Assembly: GCF_008085915.1 (NCBI RefSeq)
Contig: NZ_VSJK01000028.1
Location: 1-37,844 of the forward strand
Source: Oceaniovalibus sp. ACAM 378
GTDB lineage: Bacteria; Pseudomonadota; Alphaproteobacteria; Rhodobacterales; Rhodobacteraceae
Reading direction: 5' to 3'
Length of the DNA: 37,844 nt
Shown here piece after piece: positions 16,345 through 25,096 of this stretch (the stretch's first letter is position 1; each line of letters opens with the position of its first letter). The translations under genes were made by a program, and so were the position numbers. A model generated the notes under the pieces. That model made no database searches, was not told the origin of the DNA, and worked only from the letters and a program-made list of their open reading frames with translations.

Positions 16345-17195
16345 TCGGGTTTTCCTTCTTCCAGCACGGTGAGGGCCTTTGTCCATTCATCGGCTTCGAC
16401 ACGAATGAAATGGCTCATCTCGCGCTGCTCAAGGAAATCGATGCCCTTACACATGGTGGAATTGCAGATAATCACCCGCGGGCGCGGGTCTTTCAGGGCG
16501 CGCGCAGCGTCAAAGGCCGCGACCAGCGCTTCGATATCGTTGCCGTCTACCTCTTGGGCATACCACCCGAAAGCGGCCCATTTCGGTGCCTCGGCCCCGA
16601 CGGCCAATGCGTTGCGGGACGGGCCATCGGCCTGCTGATTGTTGAAGTCGACAATACAGATCAGATTGTCGAGCTGCCATTGGACGCCAGACATCACCGC
16701 TTCCCAAGTCGAGCCTTCGCCCAACTCACCATCGGACATCAGGTTATAGACAAAAGCAGGGCTTTTCTTACGCTTCAAACCCAGCGCAGCACCAACGGCG
16801 ATGCCCAGACCTTGTCCCAGACTTCCGCCAGTGATTTCCATGCCCGGCGTATAAGAGGCCATGCCAGACATCGGCATGCGCGAGTCGTCCATCCCGTAGG
16901 TTTCAAGCTCTTCTTCCGGCAGAATTCCGGCTTCCATCAGAACGGCATACAGCGCGATCGCATAGTGGCCGATAGAAAGATAGAACCGGTCGCGGCCTTC
17001 CCATTCGGGATCATCGGCGCGGTAGTCCAAGGCGTGAAAATACGAAACAGCCAGCATATCGGCAACGCCAAGGGCCTGTCCGATGTAACCTTGTCCCTGT
17101 ACTTCGCCCATCAGCAGCGCCTTGCGCCGGATGTTCCAGGCACGCATGGCCAAAGACATGTTCTGCAATGGCCCGGGATGGGCTTCTACACTCAT
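16341..17195 (-). CDS. Transketolase N-terminal subunit (split transketolase)
   Basis: 284 residues starting at an ATG with GGGAGGAAAG upstream. It carries the pyrophosphate-binding half of the ThDP site: LMSDGELGEGSTWEAVMSGV and then IVDFNNQQADG (GDG-type motif to NN), plus EITGGSLGQGLGIAVGAALG. Two histidines that contact ThDP and substrate in canonical enzymes are not conserved: GHPG is replaced by GYIG (QGQGYIGQALGVADM), and the GHPE segment by PMSGMAS. The His of LSIGHYAIALY is kept. First gene of a minus-strand operon (N subunit, C subunit, SDR), divergent from the aminotransferase. Confidence 0.9.
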   Translation of the reverse strand: MSVEAHPGPLQNMSLAMRAWNIRRKALLMGEVQGQGYIGQALGVADMLAVSYFHALDYRADDPEWEGRDRFYLSIGHYAIALYAVLMEAGILPEEELETYGMDDSRMPMSGMASYTPGMEITGGSLGQGLGIAVGAALGLKRKKSPAFVYNLMSDGELGEGSTWEAVMSGVQWQLDNLICIVDFNNQQADGPSRNALAVGAEAPKWAAFGWYAQEVDGNDIEALVAAFDAARALKDPRPRVIICNSTMCKGIDFLEQREMSHFIRVEADEWTKALTVLEEGKPE

Positions 17196-17283
17196 GCTTT
17201 CCTCCCTTAATCGCCGAAATGCGGCGGTAGGCTTAAGGGGTAGCAGCAAAATCCCGCAATAGAAGCAATGAATAGTTCAGAAA

Positions 17284-17305
17284 CTTGTAAGCATAACTTA
17301 ACAAG
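17284..17305. promoter_or_regulatory. Imperfect dyad in divergent promoter, probable operator (site 2)
   Basis: CTTGTAAG, five bases, CTTAACAAG. The core GTAAG-N5-CTTA-n-CAA is shared with the perfect dyad at 14355-14375. It lies between the split-transketolase operon (start 17195, minus) and the aminotransferase (start 17358, plus), so it could control both directions. Confidence 0.45.
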
Positions 17306-17357
17306 CATTCGCGCGGTTCTTGTGTATCACAGGGTCGATGATTTGAGGGAGGACACA

Positions 17358-18527
17358 GTGTCAGATCTGATTTTTGCCGATAGCCTGTCGCGGCTTGGAA
17401 CCGAATCCGCGTTCAGCGTACTGGCCCGGGCGCAGGGGCTGGCAGCCAAGGGACATGACATCATAAATCTGGGGATCGGTCAGCCGGATTTCCCGACGCC
17501 GCCCCATATTGTAGAAGCAGGAATCAAGGCGCTGCGCGATGGCCATCATGGCTACACCCCTGCCAATGGCCTGCCTGCCCTGCGCGAGGCGGTGGCCGAT
17601 GATCTGCACAAACGTCACGGGACCAAGGTTGATCCCGATCATGTGGTTGTGGTGCCGGGCGGCAAACCTACGATGTTTTTCGCGGTGTTGATGTTCGGAC
17701 AGCCGGGGGTGGAAATCATGTTCCCCGATCCGGGATTTCCGATCTATGAAAGCGTGATCCGTTACAGTGGTGCAACCGCCGTGCCCATCCGCCTGCACGA
17801 ATCCGACGGATTTGCCTTTCGCGCTGACACTGTGCTTGAGCAGATCACACCGCGCACGCGGCTGATCATCCTGAACAGTCCTGCAAACCCCACCGGCGGT
17901 GTCACACCCAAAGCAGAGTTCGACAAACTGGTGGCGGGGCTGGAACACCACCCCCATGTTACGATCCTGTCGGACGAGATCTATTCACAGATGCTCTATG
18001 ACGGGCAGACCCATGTTTCGCTTTTGCAGTATCCCGAAATCCGTGACCGGCTGATTGTGCTGGACGGCTGGTCCAAGACCTATGCGATGACGGGCTGGCG
18101 GCTGGGGTTTGCGGTCTGGCCCGAAGCGGCAGTGGAACACGCCACGCGGCTGGCGATCAATTGCCATTCCTGTGTCAACGCCAGCGCGCAATATGCCGGC
18201 ATAGCAGCCCTCACCGGCCCGCAAGACGCAGTTCACTCCATGGTCGCTCAGTTCGATACGCGGCGCAAAATCATTGTCGACGGGTTGAATGCGCTGCCTG
18301 GCGTCAGCTGCACCAACCCCGGCGGCGCATTCTATGCCTTTGCCAATATCGCCGATACCGGACTGACCTCGGCACAGGCGCAGGATTTGTTTTTGGACAA
18401 GGCCGGTGTCGCAACAATCGCAGGCACATCCTTTGGCGCTATGGGCGAAGGGTATCTGCGGTTTTCCTATGCCAATTCTGCCGAAAACATCCAAACCGCG
18501 CTTGGTCGTATCGCGGCTCTGCTTTGA
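17358..18527 (+). CDS. PLP-dependent aminotransferase, class I/II
   Basis: 389 residues if started at the GTG at 17358, which has GAGGGAGG just upstream; an ATG 90 bases earlier is open but has no site and would add a non-conserved tail. Landmarks are INLGIGQPDFPTPPHI, the cofactor Asn-Pro region LNSPANPTGGV, the Asp-Tyr pair SDEIYSQMLY, the Schiff-base lysine DGWSKTYAMTGWRLGF and the C-terminal Arg in YLRFSYANS. It transfers an amino group between an amino acid and a keto acid; substrate not predictable. The transketolase follows after 15 bases, so the two are an operon. Confidence 0.92.
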   Translation: MSDLIFADSLSRLGTESAFSVLARAQGLAAKGHDIINLGIGQPDFPTPPHIVEAGIKALRDGHHGYTPANGLPALREAVADDLHKRHGTKVDPDHVVVVPGGKPTMFFAVLMFGQPGVEIMFPDPGFPIYESVIRYSGATAVPIRLHESDGFAFRADTVLEQITPRTRLIILNSPANPTGGVTPKAEFDKLVAGLEHHPHVTILSDEIYSQMLYDGQTHVSLLQYPEIRDRLIVLDGWSKTYAMTGWRLGFAVWPEAAVEHATRLAINCHSCVNASAQYAGIAALTGPQDAVHSMVAQFDTRRKIIVDGLNALPGVSCTNPGGAFYAFANIADTGLTSAQAQDLFLDKAGVATIAGTSFGAMGEGYLRFSYANSAENIQTALGRIAALL

Positions 18528-18542
18528 TCTGAGAGAACTGAA

Positions 18543-20507
18543 ATGACCGACATACAATCCATGGCCAATGCCATCCGGTTTCTGGCGCTTGATTCCATTC
18601 TGAACGCGGGCGAAGGCCATCAGGGCGTGCCGCTGGGCATGGCGGAGATCGCGGCGACCCTGTACGCGCGCCATCTAAAGGCCAACCCCGATGATCCGCA
18701 GTGGCATGACCGCGACCGTGTTGTGCTGTCAAACGGGCATGGCTCACTGTTGCTTTATTCACTGCTGAACCTGTCGGGGTACAAGCCCGTGACGGTTGAG
18801 GCACTAAAGACCTTCCGGCGGCTCGGGTCGGTCTGTGCCGGCCACCCCGAGATTGAACAACATGCCGGAATAGAGATCACCACAGGCATGTTGGGACAGG
18901 GCATTGCCTGTGCCGTGGGCATGGCCGTGGCCGAGTCGCGGCTGGCGGGAGAGTTTGGCGACGATCTGGTGGATCACCGCACTTGGGCCTTTGTCGGCGA
19001 TGGCTGTCTGCAAGAAGGCGTCGGACAAGAGGCCATCTCGCTGGCGGGTCATTTGCGCTTGGGCAAGCTGACGTTCCTGTGGGATGACAACCAGATCACC
19101 GACGACGGCAGCACCGATCTTGCCCTGAGCGAGGACGTACCAGCACGGTTTCGCGCGGCGGGCTGGCAGGTGCAGTCGGTTGACGGTCACGACATCGAAG
19201 CTATCTCAAAGGCGCTTGATGCCGCAAAGGCCGACCCGCGCCCCTCACTTTTGGCCTGTCACACAACCATTGCGCGGGGAATCCCCCGCCTGCAAGGACA
19301 GCGCGGCGGTCACAGCGCGCCTCTGGTGCCGCAGGACCGCGTTGAGGCCTGCAAAATGCTTGGCTGGAACCATGGCGCGTTCGACATTCCCGACAGCATT
19401 CGCGCCGATTGGCACACGGCGATGGATCGGGGTCGCGTTGCACAGGCAGACTGGCAACAACGCCTTTCAACGGCCCCCACTGCGGTGGAATTCCAGCGCT
19501 GGCAGGCAGGGGATTTGCCCCAATTCCACGCCACGACCATGGCCGCGCTGAAGGCGGACAGCGTTGCACATGACGCGCCGCGCCCGACCATTCTGTCGTC
19601 AGGTGATGTCTGCGATGGCCTAAACACTGACCTGCCGGAATTGCAGGTGCTGTGCGCGGACCTTGAGGCCCCGACAAATCACAAACGCAGCCGCCGCGCC
19701 TTTTCCGCGACGGTGCAAAACGGCAGCTATGTGCATTGCGGTGTGCGTGAACATCTGATGGGTGCCATGGCCTGTGGAATTGCGGCCCATGGTGGCCTGC
19801 GCCCGGTGAATGTGACCTATCTTGCATTTGCAGATTATGAACGCCCCGCCATGCGGATGGCGGCATTGATGGGGCTGCCTGCGCTGTTTGCGTTCAGCCA
19901 TGACTCCATCGGGGTCGGCAGCAACGGACCGACCCATCAACCGGTGGAAATTCTGGCCTCGTTCCGGTCCATGCCGAACTTCCACGTGTTCCGCCCCGCC
20001 GATGCCCTTGAGACTGTCGAGGCATGGGAGCTGGCGATGGCGAGGCGCGACGGGCCGTGCTTGTTTGCTCTTTCGCGCCAACCTGCCGCACCGCTGCCCG
20101 TGCGAAGCGGTGAGAACCTGACGGCAAAAGGCGCATATCTTGTGTCCCCCCCTGACGAGCAGCGCGACATCACCCTGATCGCTACTGGCACCGAAGTGGG
20201 GGTGGCACTTGATGCGCGCACCAAACTGAAGGCCTCGGGCATCTGCGCCGCCGTGGTCTCGATGCCCTCGTGGGAGCTGTTCGCGGCGCAGCCTGACGCC
20301 TACCGCGCCGACGTTCTGGGCACCGTGCCTCGCATCGGTATCGAGGCGGCGCTGCGGTTCGGTTGGGACAGGTGGCTGCGGCCTGACGATCCATTCGTCG
20401 GGATGACAGGCTTTGGTGCGTCGGACAAATCCGAAACCTTGTACGCCCATTTCGGGATCACCGCAGACAATGTCGCGCAAGTTGCGCGCGACAGACTTAG
20501 CGTCTGA
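18543..20507 (+). CDS. Transketolase, full length
   Basis: 654 residues, the length of TktA-type enzymes, with both ThDP halves: VVLSNGHGSLLLYSLL, TTGMLGQGIACAVGMAVAES, FVGDGCLQEGVGQEAISLAG, WDDNQITDDG, then HCGVREHLMGAMACGIAAHG and the THQPVE and SRQ motifs. It transfers a two-carbon ketol unit. His26 (EGHQG) and His100 (AGHPE) are present. The donor-binding Asp469 of E. coli is Asn here (GVGSNGPTHQP), and the phosphate-gripping Arg358 region (SRKAS) reads LSSGDVCD, with no Arg. These changes suggest a non-standard substrate, so it is not safely named tktA. It is co-transcribed with the aminotransferase. Confidence 0.92.
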   Translation: MTDIQSMANAIRFLALDSILNAGEGHQGVPLGMAEIAATLYARHLKANPDDPQWHDRDRVVLSNGHGSLLLYSLLNLSGYKPVTVEALKTFRRLGSVCAGHPEIEQHAGIEITTGMLGQGIACAVGMAVAESRLAGEFGDDLVDHRTWAFVGDGCLQEGVGQEAISLAGHLRLGKLTFLWDDNQITDDGSTDLALSEDVPARFRAAGWQVQSVDGHDIEAISKALDAAKADPRPSLLACHTTIARGIPRLQGQRGGHSAPLVPQDRVEACKMLGWNHGAFDIPDSIRADWHTAMDRGRVAQADWQQRLSTAPTAVEFQRWQAGDLPQFHATTMAALKADSVAHDAPRPTILSSGDVCDGLNTDLPELQVLCADLEAPTNHKRSRRAFSATVQNGSYVHCGVREHLMGAMACGIAAHGGLRPVNVTYLAFADYERPAMRMAALMGLPALFAFSHDSIGVGSNGPTHQPVEILASFRSMPNFHVFRPADALETVEAWELAMARRDGPCLFALSRQPAAPLPVRSGENLTAKGAYLVSPPDEQRDITLIATGTEVGVALDARTKLKASGICAAVVSMPSWELFAAQPDAYRADVLGTVPRIGIEAALRFGWDRWLRPDDPFVGMTGFGASDKSETLYAHFGITADNVAQVARDRLSV

Positions 20508-20882
20508 CGTGCGGCTTGTGATTTCCCCAAAGCACGGGTGACGGGATTCGCCTTGCCAAGCAAATGTCAGCAGCTTTTGGAAACGAGCCGTTGCTGTTAC
20601 AAGCCGTTGGGAAGTCGAGAAGATAATCAAGGCCCGGAAAGGCCCCCGATGCCGAAGACCTCAGCGACCTTGATGCACTGAGCGCGCCGTTCGTATTTTG
20701 CCGCGGCTCGGCGCGCGAAATTGCGCGGTGATTTCCGCAATGGCGGGTCTGGGCTTGGATCAAACCGAAATCCGGCTGATCGCAGACCGGGGTCGAGTCC
20801 GGTAGGGGGCAGAATGACACCCTAGGTGTTCCATCACATGGTTTGATGGTGCGATCCTTTCTCAGGAATGGAAGGAAGCACT
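20508..20882. other. Intergenic region, nothing recognised
   Basis: 375 bp between the transketolase and an IS481 remnant. Short open frames exist on both strands but none has a ribosome site or recognisable residues. No clear terminator follows the transketolase. The stretch may be debris left by the insertion sequence. Confidence 0.4.
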
Positions 20883-21170
20883 ATGGGTCAAGTTCGTCAC
20901 GGCAGCGCCACGATCCCTTTGACCGGCAGGGCATCAGCATGATGCCCGAGAGGGGCGCACGCTGTCCGAGCAGCAATACAGCGATCCATTGCCCGGCAGT
21001 CGCTGCTTGCAGCGATGAGAGGCGGGTTCTTTCATGTCCATTGCCCGGCATTGCATGTTTACATGCACGAGAGGGGACATTCCCAAGGTGCAGACCGCCG
21101 AGGGCAAGCTCCATCTTTTCGTGGGCATTGACCGTACCATCAAGTTCGCAGTGCGTTTGCTCAAGTCTTC
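20883..21170 (+). pseudogene. IS481-type transposase remnant
   Basis: An ATG at 20883 opens MGQVRHGSAT, the hallmark start of a common IS481-type transposase. After a short stretch the frame stops. Later (from about 21083) a second piece reads KVQTAEGKLHLFVGIDRT and KFAV, matching the first catalytic Asp region of the same transposase (VQTAEGKLYLFVAIDRTSKF). The HTH and the rest of the DDE core are missing. The remnant abuts the end of the GNAT gene. Confidence 0.7.
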
Positions 21171-21673
21171 AAATCCAGTTCCATGAAAATCAGCCAGGAT
21201 CGCATATCCTGATCCAATGGGTAGTAGGGCTTGGTTCGGCGAAACCCGAGCCGCTCATAAAGGCCCTGCGCTTCGTTCTGGAGCGGCCCGGTATCCAAAC
21301 GCATCAGGCTGTACCCAATCTGGCGGGCTTCCTTGATGATGCGCGCCCCAAGTGCCTGGCCGATGCCCTGGCCTTGGTGCGCAGAGGTGACGAACATGCG
21401 CTTCATTTCGCAAATACCGTCGCCCAGATTGTGCAGCGCGACACATCCGACGACATTTTGGCCATCTTTCGCGACCAGAAGACGCCCGCGTGGCGGCGCA
21501 AAATGTCCAGGAAGATTGGTCAGTTCGGCCTCGAATGCCGCCGCATCAAAGTATTTGTCGATAAGGTTGCGGTACTGCGCATGACGGGTTTGATGCCAAG
21601 CCACGAAAGATCGCATGAGACCGCGGACAGCGTCCATCTCGTCGGTCGTCTTTGCCTGAGAGATAGTAAGCAT
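21161..21673 (-). CDS. GNAT-family N-acetyltransferase
   Basis: 170 residues from the ATG at 21673 (a GTG nine bases upstream is possible). The acetyl-CoA site is plain: EMKRMFVTSAHQGQGIGQAL (Q-x-x-G-x-G/A type) followed by IIKEARQIGYSLMRLDTG and the C-terminal NEAQGLYERLGFRRTKPYY. It transfers acetyl from acetyl-CoA to an amine; the acceptor is unknown. It is a single gene, and its 3' end lies against the IS481 remnant without apparent loss. Confidence 0.88.
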   Translation of the reverse strand: MLTISQAKTTDEMDAVRGLMRSFVAWHQTRHAQYRNLIDKYFDAAAFEAELTNLPGHFAPPRGRLLVAKDGQNVVGCVALHNLGDGICEMKRMFVTSAHQGQGIGQALGARIIKEARQIGYSLMRLDTGPLQNEAQGLYERLGFRRTKPYYPLDQDMRSWLIFMELDLKT

Positions 21674-21775
21674 GATGATCACTCGATTTCGATGTCACGT
21701 CGGCAGTTTGCTGACGGATCGTCATGATTGGTGCATCAAGGGGACAGATCTGATCTGCCCCCTCTGTTGATAGCT

Positions 21776-22057
21776 TCAGGTCGCGGCGTTGGCCGTTTCC
21801 GGTCCGAAGGTGCTTTTGATCTCGGCCACAAGATCAGCCGGAAAGCCACCCTCCTTGGCGTGACGGTAAATTGCGTCGGCGCTGTCGGCCTCGTGAACGC
21901 AGTAAAGCTTGTCGCCCGCCGCATAGGTGTGGTGCCAGACGTAAGGGACGCCGAGACCATCAACGACAGCATTCGATTTTTTTGAAATCCCGCAAAGCTC
22001 TTCCCCCGTCAGCTTTTCGGCGCCGGGAATGTTTCTTTCAACGATGAACTTGGGCAT
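21776..22057 (-). CDS. DUF4242 family protein (SCO4226-like, putative nickel-binding)
   Basis: 93 residues starting MPKFIVERNIPGAEKL, with AAGGAGTAGCAGC before the ATG. The ferredoxin-like DUF4242 fold is recognised by that N-terminus, the VVDGLGVPYVWHHTYAAGDK core and the LYCVHEADSADAIYRHAKEGGFPAD segment. Some family members bind nickel; the physiological role is not established. It is transcribed divergently from the LuxR-type ATPase regulator, which is a likely controller. Confidence 0.85.
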   Translation of the reverse strand: MPKFIVERNIPGAEKLTGEELCGISKKSNAVVDGLGVPYVWHHTYAAGDKLYCVHEADSADAIYRHAKEGGFPADLVAEIKSTFGPETANAAT

Positions 22058-22212
22058 GCTGCTACTCCTTGTCGGTTGCATGGAGCCAGTCTGTCGCTTC
22101 GTTGCAGCGGCCGCATCGGGAGGACTACCTATTTTTTGCCATCGTACGCCCTATTTTCCGGCCAATGCGGTGGCAGCATACAGGTTTGCCAAGTGCTGCT
22201 ATCATGGTCGTC

Positions 22213-24783
22213 ATGAAACTTTATGAGCGCGAAACACTGATCGACATCTTGAATGAGCGGCTTGGTAACGCGCGTCGTGGTCTGGGGCACGTGGTTTGTC
22301 TGTCGGGCGATGCGGGGGCAGGCAAGACAGCGCTCTTGCGGCACTTCGTCGAGGCGGCTCAGACCCGTGTTCTCTGGGGGGCCTGCGAAGACCTGTCAAC
22401 GCCAGAGGCGCTGGGTCCGTTGAGCGATTGGGCACGCGAATCCCAGCTGCCGGTTTTTGCCGCGACACCTCAGCCGGGCCACAGGATCGAACTATTTTCC
22501 GATGTTCTGCAGGCTCTGTCCGAAGATCAGATAATTGCGATCATCGAGGATCTTCACTGGGCCGATGGCGCAACGCTTGATCTTGTGCGTTTTCTTGGCC
22601 GTCGCATAGCGAACAAGCCGGTGCTGCTGATCGTGACGGCCCGCAATGAGGACAGCTCTGCCCGTGCCCGTCTGCGAACGGCGTTGGGACAAATCCCAAC
22701 CGAGCAGAAAACCTATATCGACCTGCCCAACCTGAGCGCCGCGGCCGTCGAGACGCTTGCCAAGAATGCCGGAATGGACGGCAACAAGGTCTACCAGCTC
22801 AGCAGTGGCAATGCGTTTTTCGTCACCGAGCTCTTGCGGGGCGGTGATGCGCTGCCAGCCACAGTGCGCGAAGCCGTCCTGGCGCGGTTTGATCGCTTTC
22901 CAGTGCCCTGTCAGCGTGTAGTTCAAACAATTGCAGTCTTCCCACGTCGCGCGGAGATTTGGGCTATCCGACAGATCTGCCCCGAGGATTTCGATGGGAT
23001 TGGTCGCGCCGTGATGGCTGGCCTCATCGTTGCAGGAGACGGGGACTACGCCTTTCGCCACGAAATAGCCCGCCGGGCCGTGGAAAGCACACTTCCTGCC
23101 GATACGCGCCGCGAGATCAACCGCAAGGCTCTTTCGGTCCTGCGGAAAGAGCCAAGGGTTTCAATTTCGCATCTCGTCCATCACGCCAAGGCTGCAGGCG
23201 ACGTTGCATATGTCGGTGAGTTGGCTCCGCTCGCTGCCGCCGCCGCTTCGCTTGCGGGGGCACATCGCGAAGCGGCTCAACACTATGGTACGGCATTGTC
23301 GGTTGCGGGCGATCTGGATGCACAACAGCGGGCACGGCTGCTCGAAAAACATGCATTCGAGCTGCATCTGATTGGCAAGTTGGAAGAAGCAATTGCTGCC
23401 TATGAAACTGCGCTAGAACTCAACAGGATAGACGGCGATCGTCTGACAGAAGGGGATAATCTGCGGTGGATTTCCCGAATACACTATCTGTCCGGAAATC
23501 GTGTTTTGGCCGACCAGTATGGGCAGGACGCATTGGCAATTCTTGAGGCGGACGAGCCAGGGGCCGAGTTGGCAATGGCTTATTCGAACCTCGGTCAGCT
23601 GTCGATGTTGGAAGATGATGCAACGGCAACACTGCGCTGGAGCCAAAAGACGATCGCCATCGCCAAACGACTCGGTCGCAACGACATCATCTCACACGCA
23701 TTGAATAATTCAGGAGCTGCGCAGCGCTGGACTGACAAGACCGCCGCACGGCACAATCTTGACCGCAGCCTGCAGATCGCGCTGGAAAACGATTTGCCTG
23801 ATCATGTCGCGCGGAACTACACCAACCGCGCCTATGTCGAGATCCAGTGGCTGGAACATGCAAATGCCCATCGGTTTCTAGAGGCCGGTTTGACGTATTG
23901 CACCGAACGAGATCTGGAAACTTGGCGAACTTACATCCACGGGTGTCAGGCGCAGTTGCTTTTGAGGGAAGGGAGGTGGGACGAGGCCGCCGCGATCGCG
24001 CAGGAGGAGATTCTGGCTATTGAGGCGTCGCCCATGCTGCGTTTTCCTGCGGTGTCGGCGTTGGCCCGTATCCGGTTGCGCCGGGGCGATCCAGACGTTG
24101 CAGATCTTATTGCTATGCTTGCCTCATACATGGACACAGGAAACGAGCCGCCCCGCTTCCTCTTGTATGTCTCGATTTGTGCCGAGCACGCCTGGATCTC
24201 CGGATCAGTGGATGGAAAGCTCGCTGATTTGATCAATCAAGCCGCGCGTCTGGCAAGCAAGACAGGCGATATCTGGACGGCAGGTGAATTGTGTTTTTGG
24301 GCGCAAAAGCTGGGCATCAAGGATCTGCCTGAACTTCCTATCGCAATGCCCTACCAATTGATCGCGGCCGGGCATTGGGCAAAGGCCGCTGCGGCCTGGT
24401 CGGAACTTCATTGTCCCTACGACCGCGCTTTGGTGCTGATGTCAGGCGATGAGGCGGCGCAGCATCAGGGTCTGGCTTGTCTGAATGATCTGGGCGCAAA
24501 GGCTGTTGCAGACAGGTTTCGGCGGTCTTTGCGCCTGCAAGGGTCACGCTCAATTCCGCGAGGGCCGCATTCTGCCACCAGATCTAATCCGTCCGGACTA
24601 ACCCGGCGACAGATGACGGTACTTGGGCTATTGGCCGAAGGTCTGTCAAACTCGGATATTGGTCAGCGCCTGTTCGTCTCGACAATAACGGTGGATCACC
24701 ACGTATCGGCCATCCTTGCAAAGTTGGAGGTTCGAACTCGAGGGCAAGCTGTCGCCTTGGCGCAAACGAAGGATTTGATCTGA
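22213..24783 (+). CDS. Large ATPase LuxR-family (LAL-type) transcriptional regulator
   Basis: 856 residues from the ATG at 22213 (22204 is also possible). N-terminal AAA-type ATPase: Walker A GDAGAGKTALL at 32-42 and Walker B with adjacent residues IIAIIEDLHWADGATLDL near 105. The middle holds TPR-like helical repeats (for instance LEKHAFELHLIGKLEEAIAA and YGQDALAILEA). The C-terminal LuxR HTH is LTRRQMTVLGLLAEGLSNSD and IGQRLFVSTITVDHHVSAIL. Such regulators sense a ligand through the repeat region and use ATP to switch DNA binding. The 146-bp divergent spacer to the DUF4242 gene is the natural target. Confidence 0.9.
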   Translation: MKLYERETLIDILNERLGNARRGLGHVVCLSGDAGAGKTALLRHFVEAAQTRVLWGACEDLSTPEALGPLSDWARESQLPVFAATPQPGHRIELFSDVLQALSEDQIIAIIEDLHWADGATLDLVRFLGRRIANKPVLLIVTARNEDSSARARLRTALGQIPTEQKTYIDLPNLSAAAVETLAKNAGMDGNKVYQLSSGNAFFVTELLRGGDALPATVREAVLARFDRFPVPCQRVVQTIAVFPRRAEIWAIRQICPEDFDGIGRAVMAGLIVAGDGDYAFRHEIARRAVESTLPADTRREINRKALSVLRKEPRVSISHLVHHAKAAGDVAYVGELAPLAAAAASLAGAHREAAQHYGTALSVAGDLDAQQRARLLEKHAFELHLIGKLEEAIAAYETALELNRIDGDRLTEGDNLRWISRIHYLSGNRVLADQYGQDALAILEADEPGAELAMAYSNLGQLSMLEDDATATLRWSQKTIAIAKRLGRNDIISHALNNSGAAQRWTDKTAARHNLDRSLQIALENDLPDHVARNYTNRAYVEIQWLEHANAHRFLEAGLTYCTERDLETWRTYIHGCQAQLLLREGRWDEAAAIAQEEILAIEASPMLRFPAVSALARIRLRRGDPDVADLIAMLASYMDTGNEPPRFLLYVSICAEHAWISGSVDGKLADLINQAARLASKTGDIWTAGELCFWAQKLGIKDLPELPIAMPYQLIAAGHWAKAAAAWSELHCPYDRALVLMSGDEAAQHQGLACLNDLGAKAVADRFRRSLRLQGSRSIPRGPHSATRSNPSGLTRRQMTVLGLLAEGLSNSDIGQRLFVSTITVDHHVSAILAKLEVRTRGQAVALAQTKDLI

Positions 24784-25045
24784 TCGGTATGGCAGCAAAA
24801 AGTATATTAACCGAAATTGTCGACATTGGCATGGCGCAAGATATCCGGGTTCTTGGCGCACACCGCTAACGCTCATCTCACGGTCGTCGCAGGTGCCGCG
24901 TGCTGCCGATCCCACTTTTCTCGATTGAGCGCGGGCTTGGTCCGTTTTGACGCGGTTGAGTACGGGTTTGACTACTAAGGCACTGGATTCGCACGCAGTT
25001 TGGGTTGTTTTGTTGACCTAGTGTTGACCTGGAATGCGGACATGC
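24784..25045. other. Intergenic region left of the att site
   Basis: 262 bp downstream of the LuxR-type gene with no convincing gene. Near its right end is a direct repeat of GTTGACCT with an 11-bp period (25012-25030), listed separately. Confidence 0.4.
25012..25030. repeat. Direct repeat pair, 11-bp period (left of att)
   Basis: GTTGACCT at 25012-25019 and again at 25023-25030. A similar pair (GTTGATGT twice, 11-bp period) is on the other side of the tRNA fragment at 25283-25301. Short direct repeats one helical turn apart beside an att core are typical arm-type integrase binding sites; that role is inferred. Confidence 0.4.
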
Positions 25046-25068
25046 AAAAGCCGCCCCGGAGGGCGGCT
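25046..25068 (-). terminator. Rho-independent terminator of the original tRNA gene
   Basis: On the minus strand AGCCGCCC, loop TCCG, GGGCGGCT, then TTTTGC. The 8-bp perfect GC stem followed by T residues lies 28 bp beyond the CCA end of the tRNA fragment and would have ended transcription of the native tRNA gene. This marks the left side as chromosomal. Confidence 0.8.
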
Positions 25069-25096
25069 GTTAGCATATTGATACTGATTGGTTTTT

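Noticed and set aside
17268-17357. N-terminal extension of the aminotransferase from the upstream ATG
   Set aside because: No ribosome site, non-conserved text and it would cover the operator; the GTG at 17358 has a strong site.
19620-20630. Minus-strand frame of 336 codons
   Set aside because: Antisense shadow of the transketolase in GC-rich codon usage; no recognisable motif.
20843-21727. Plus-strand frame of 294 codons
   Set aside because: Crosses the IS481 remnant and runs antisense through the GNAT gene; no single protein is encoded.
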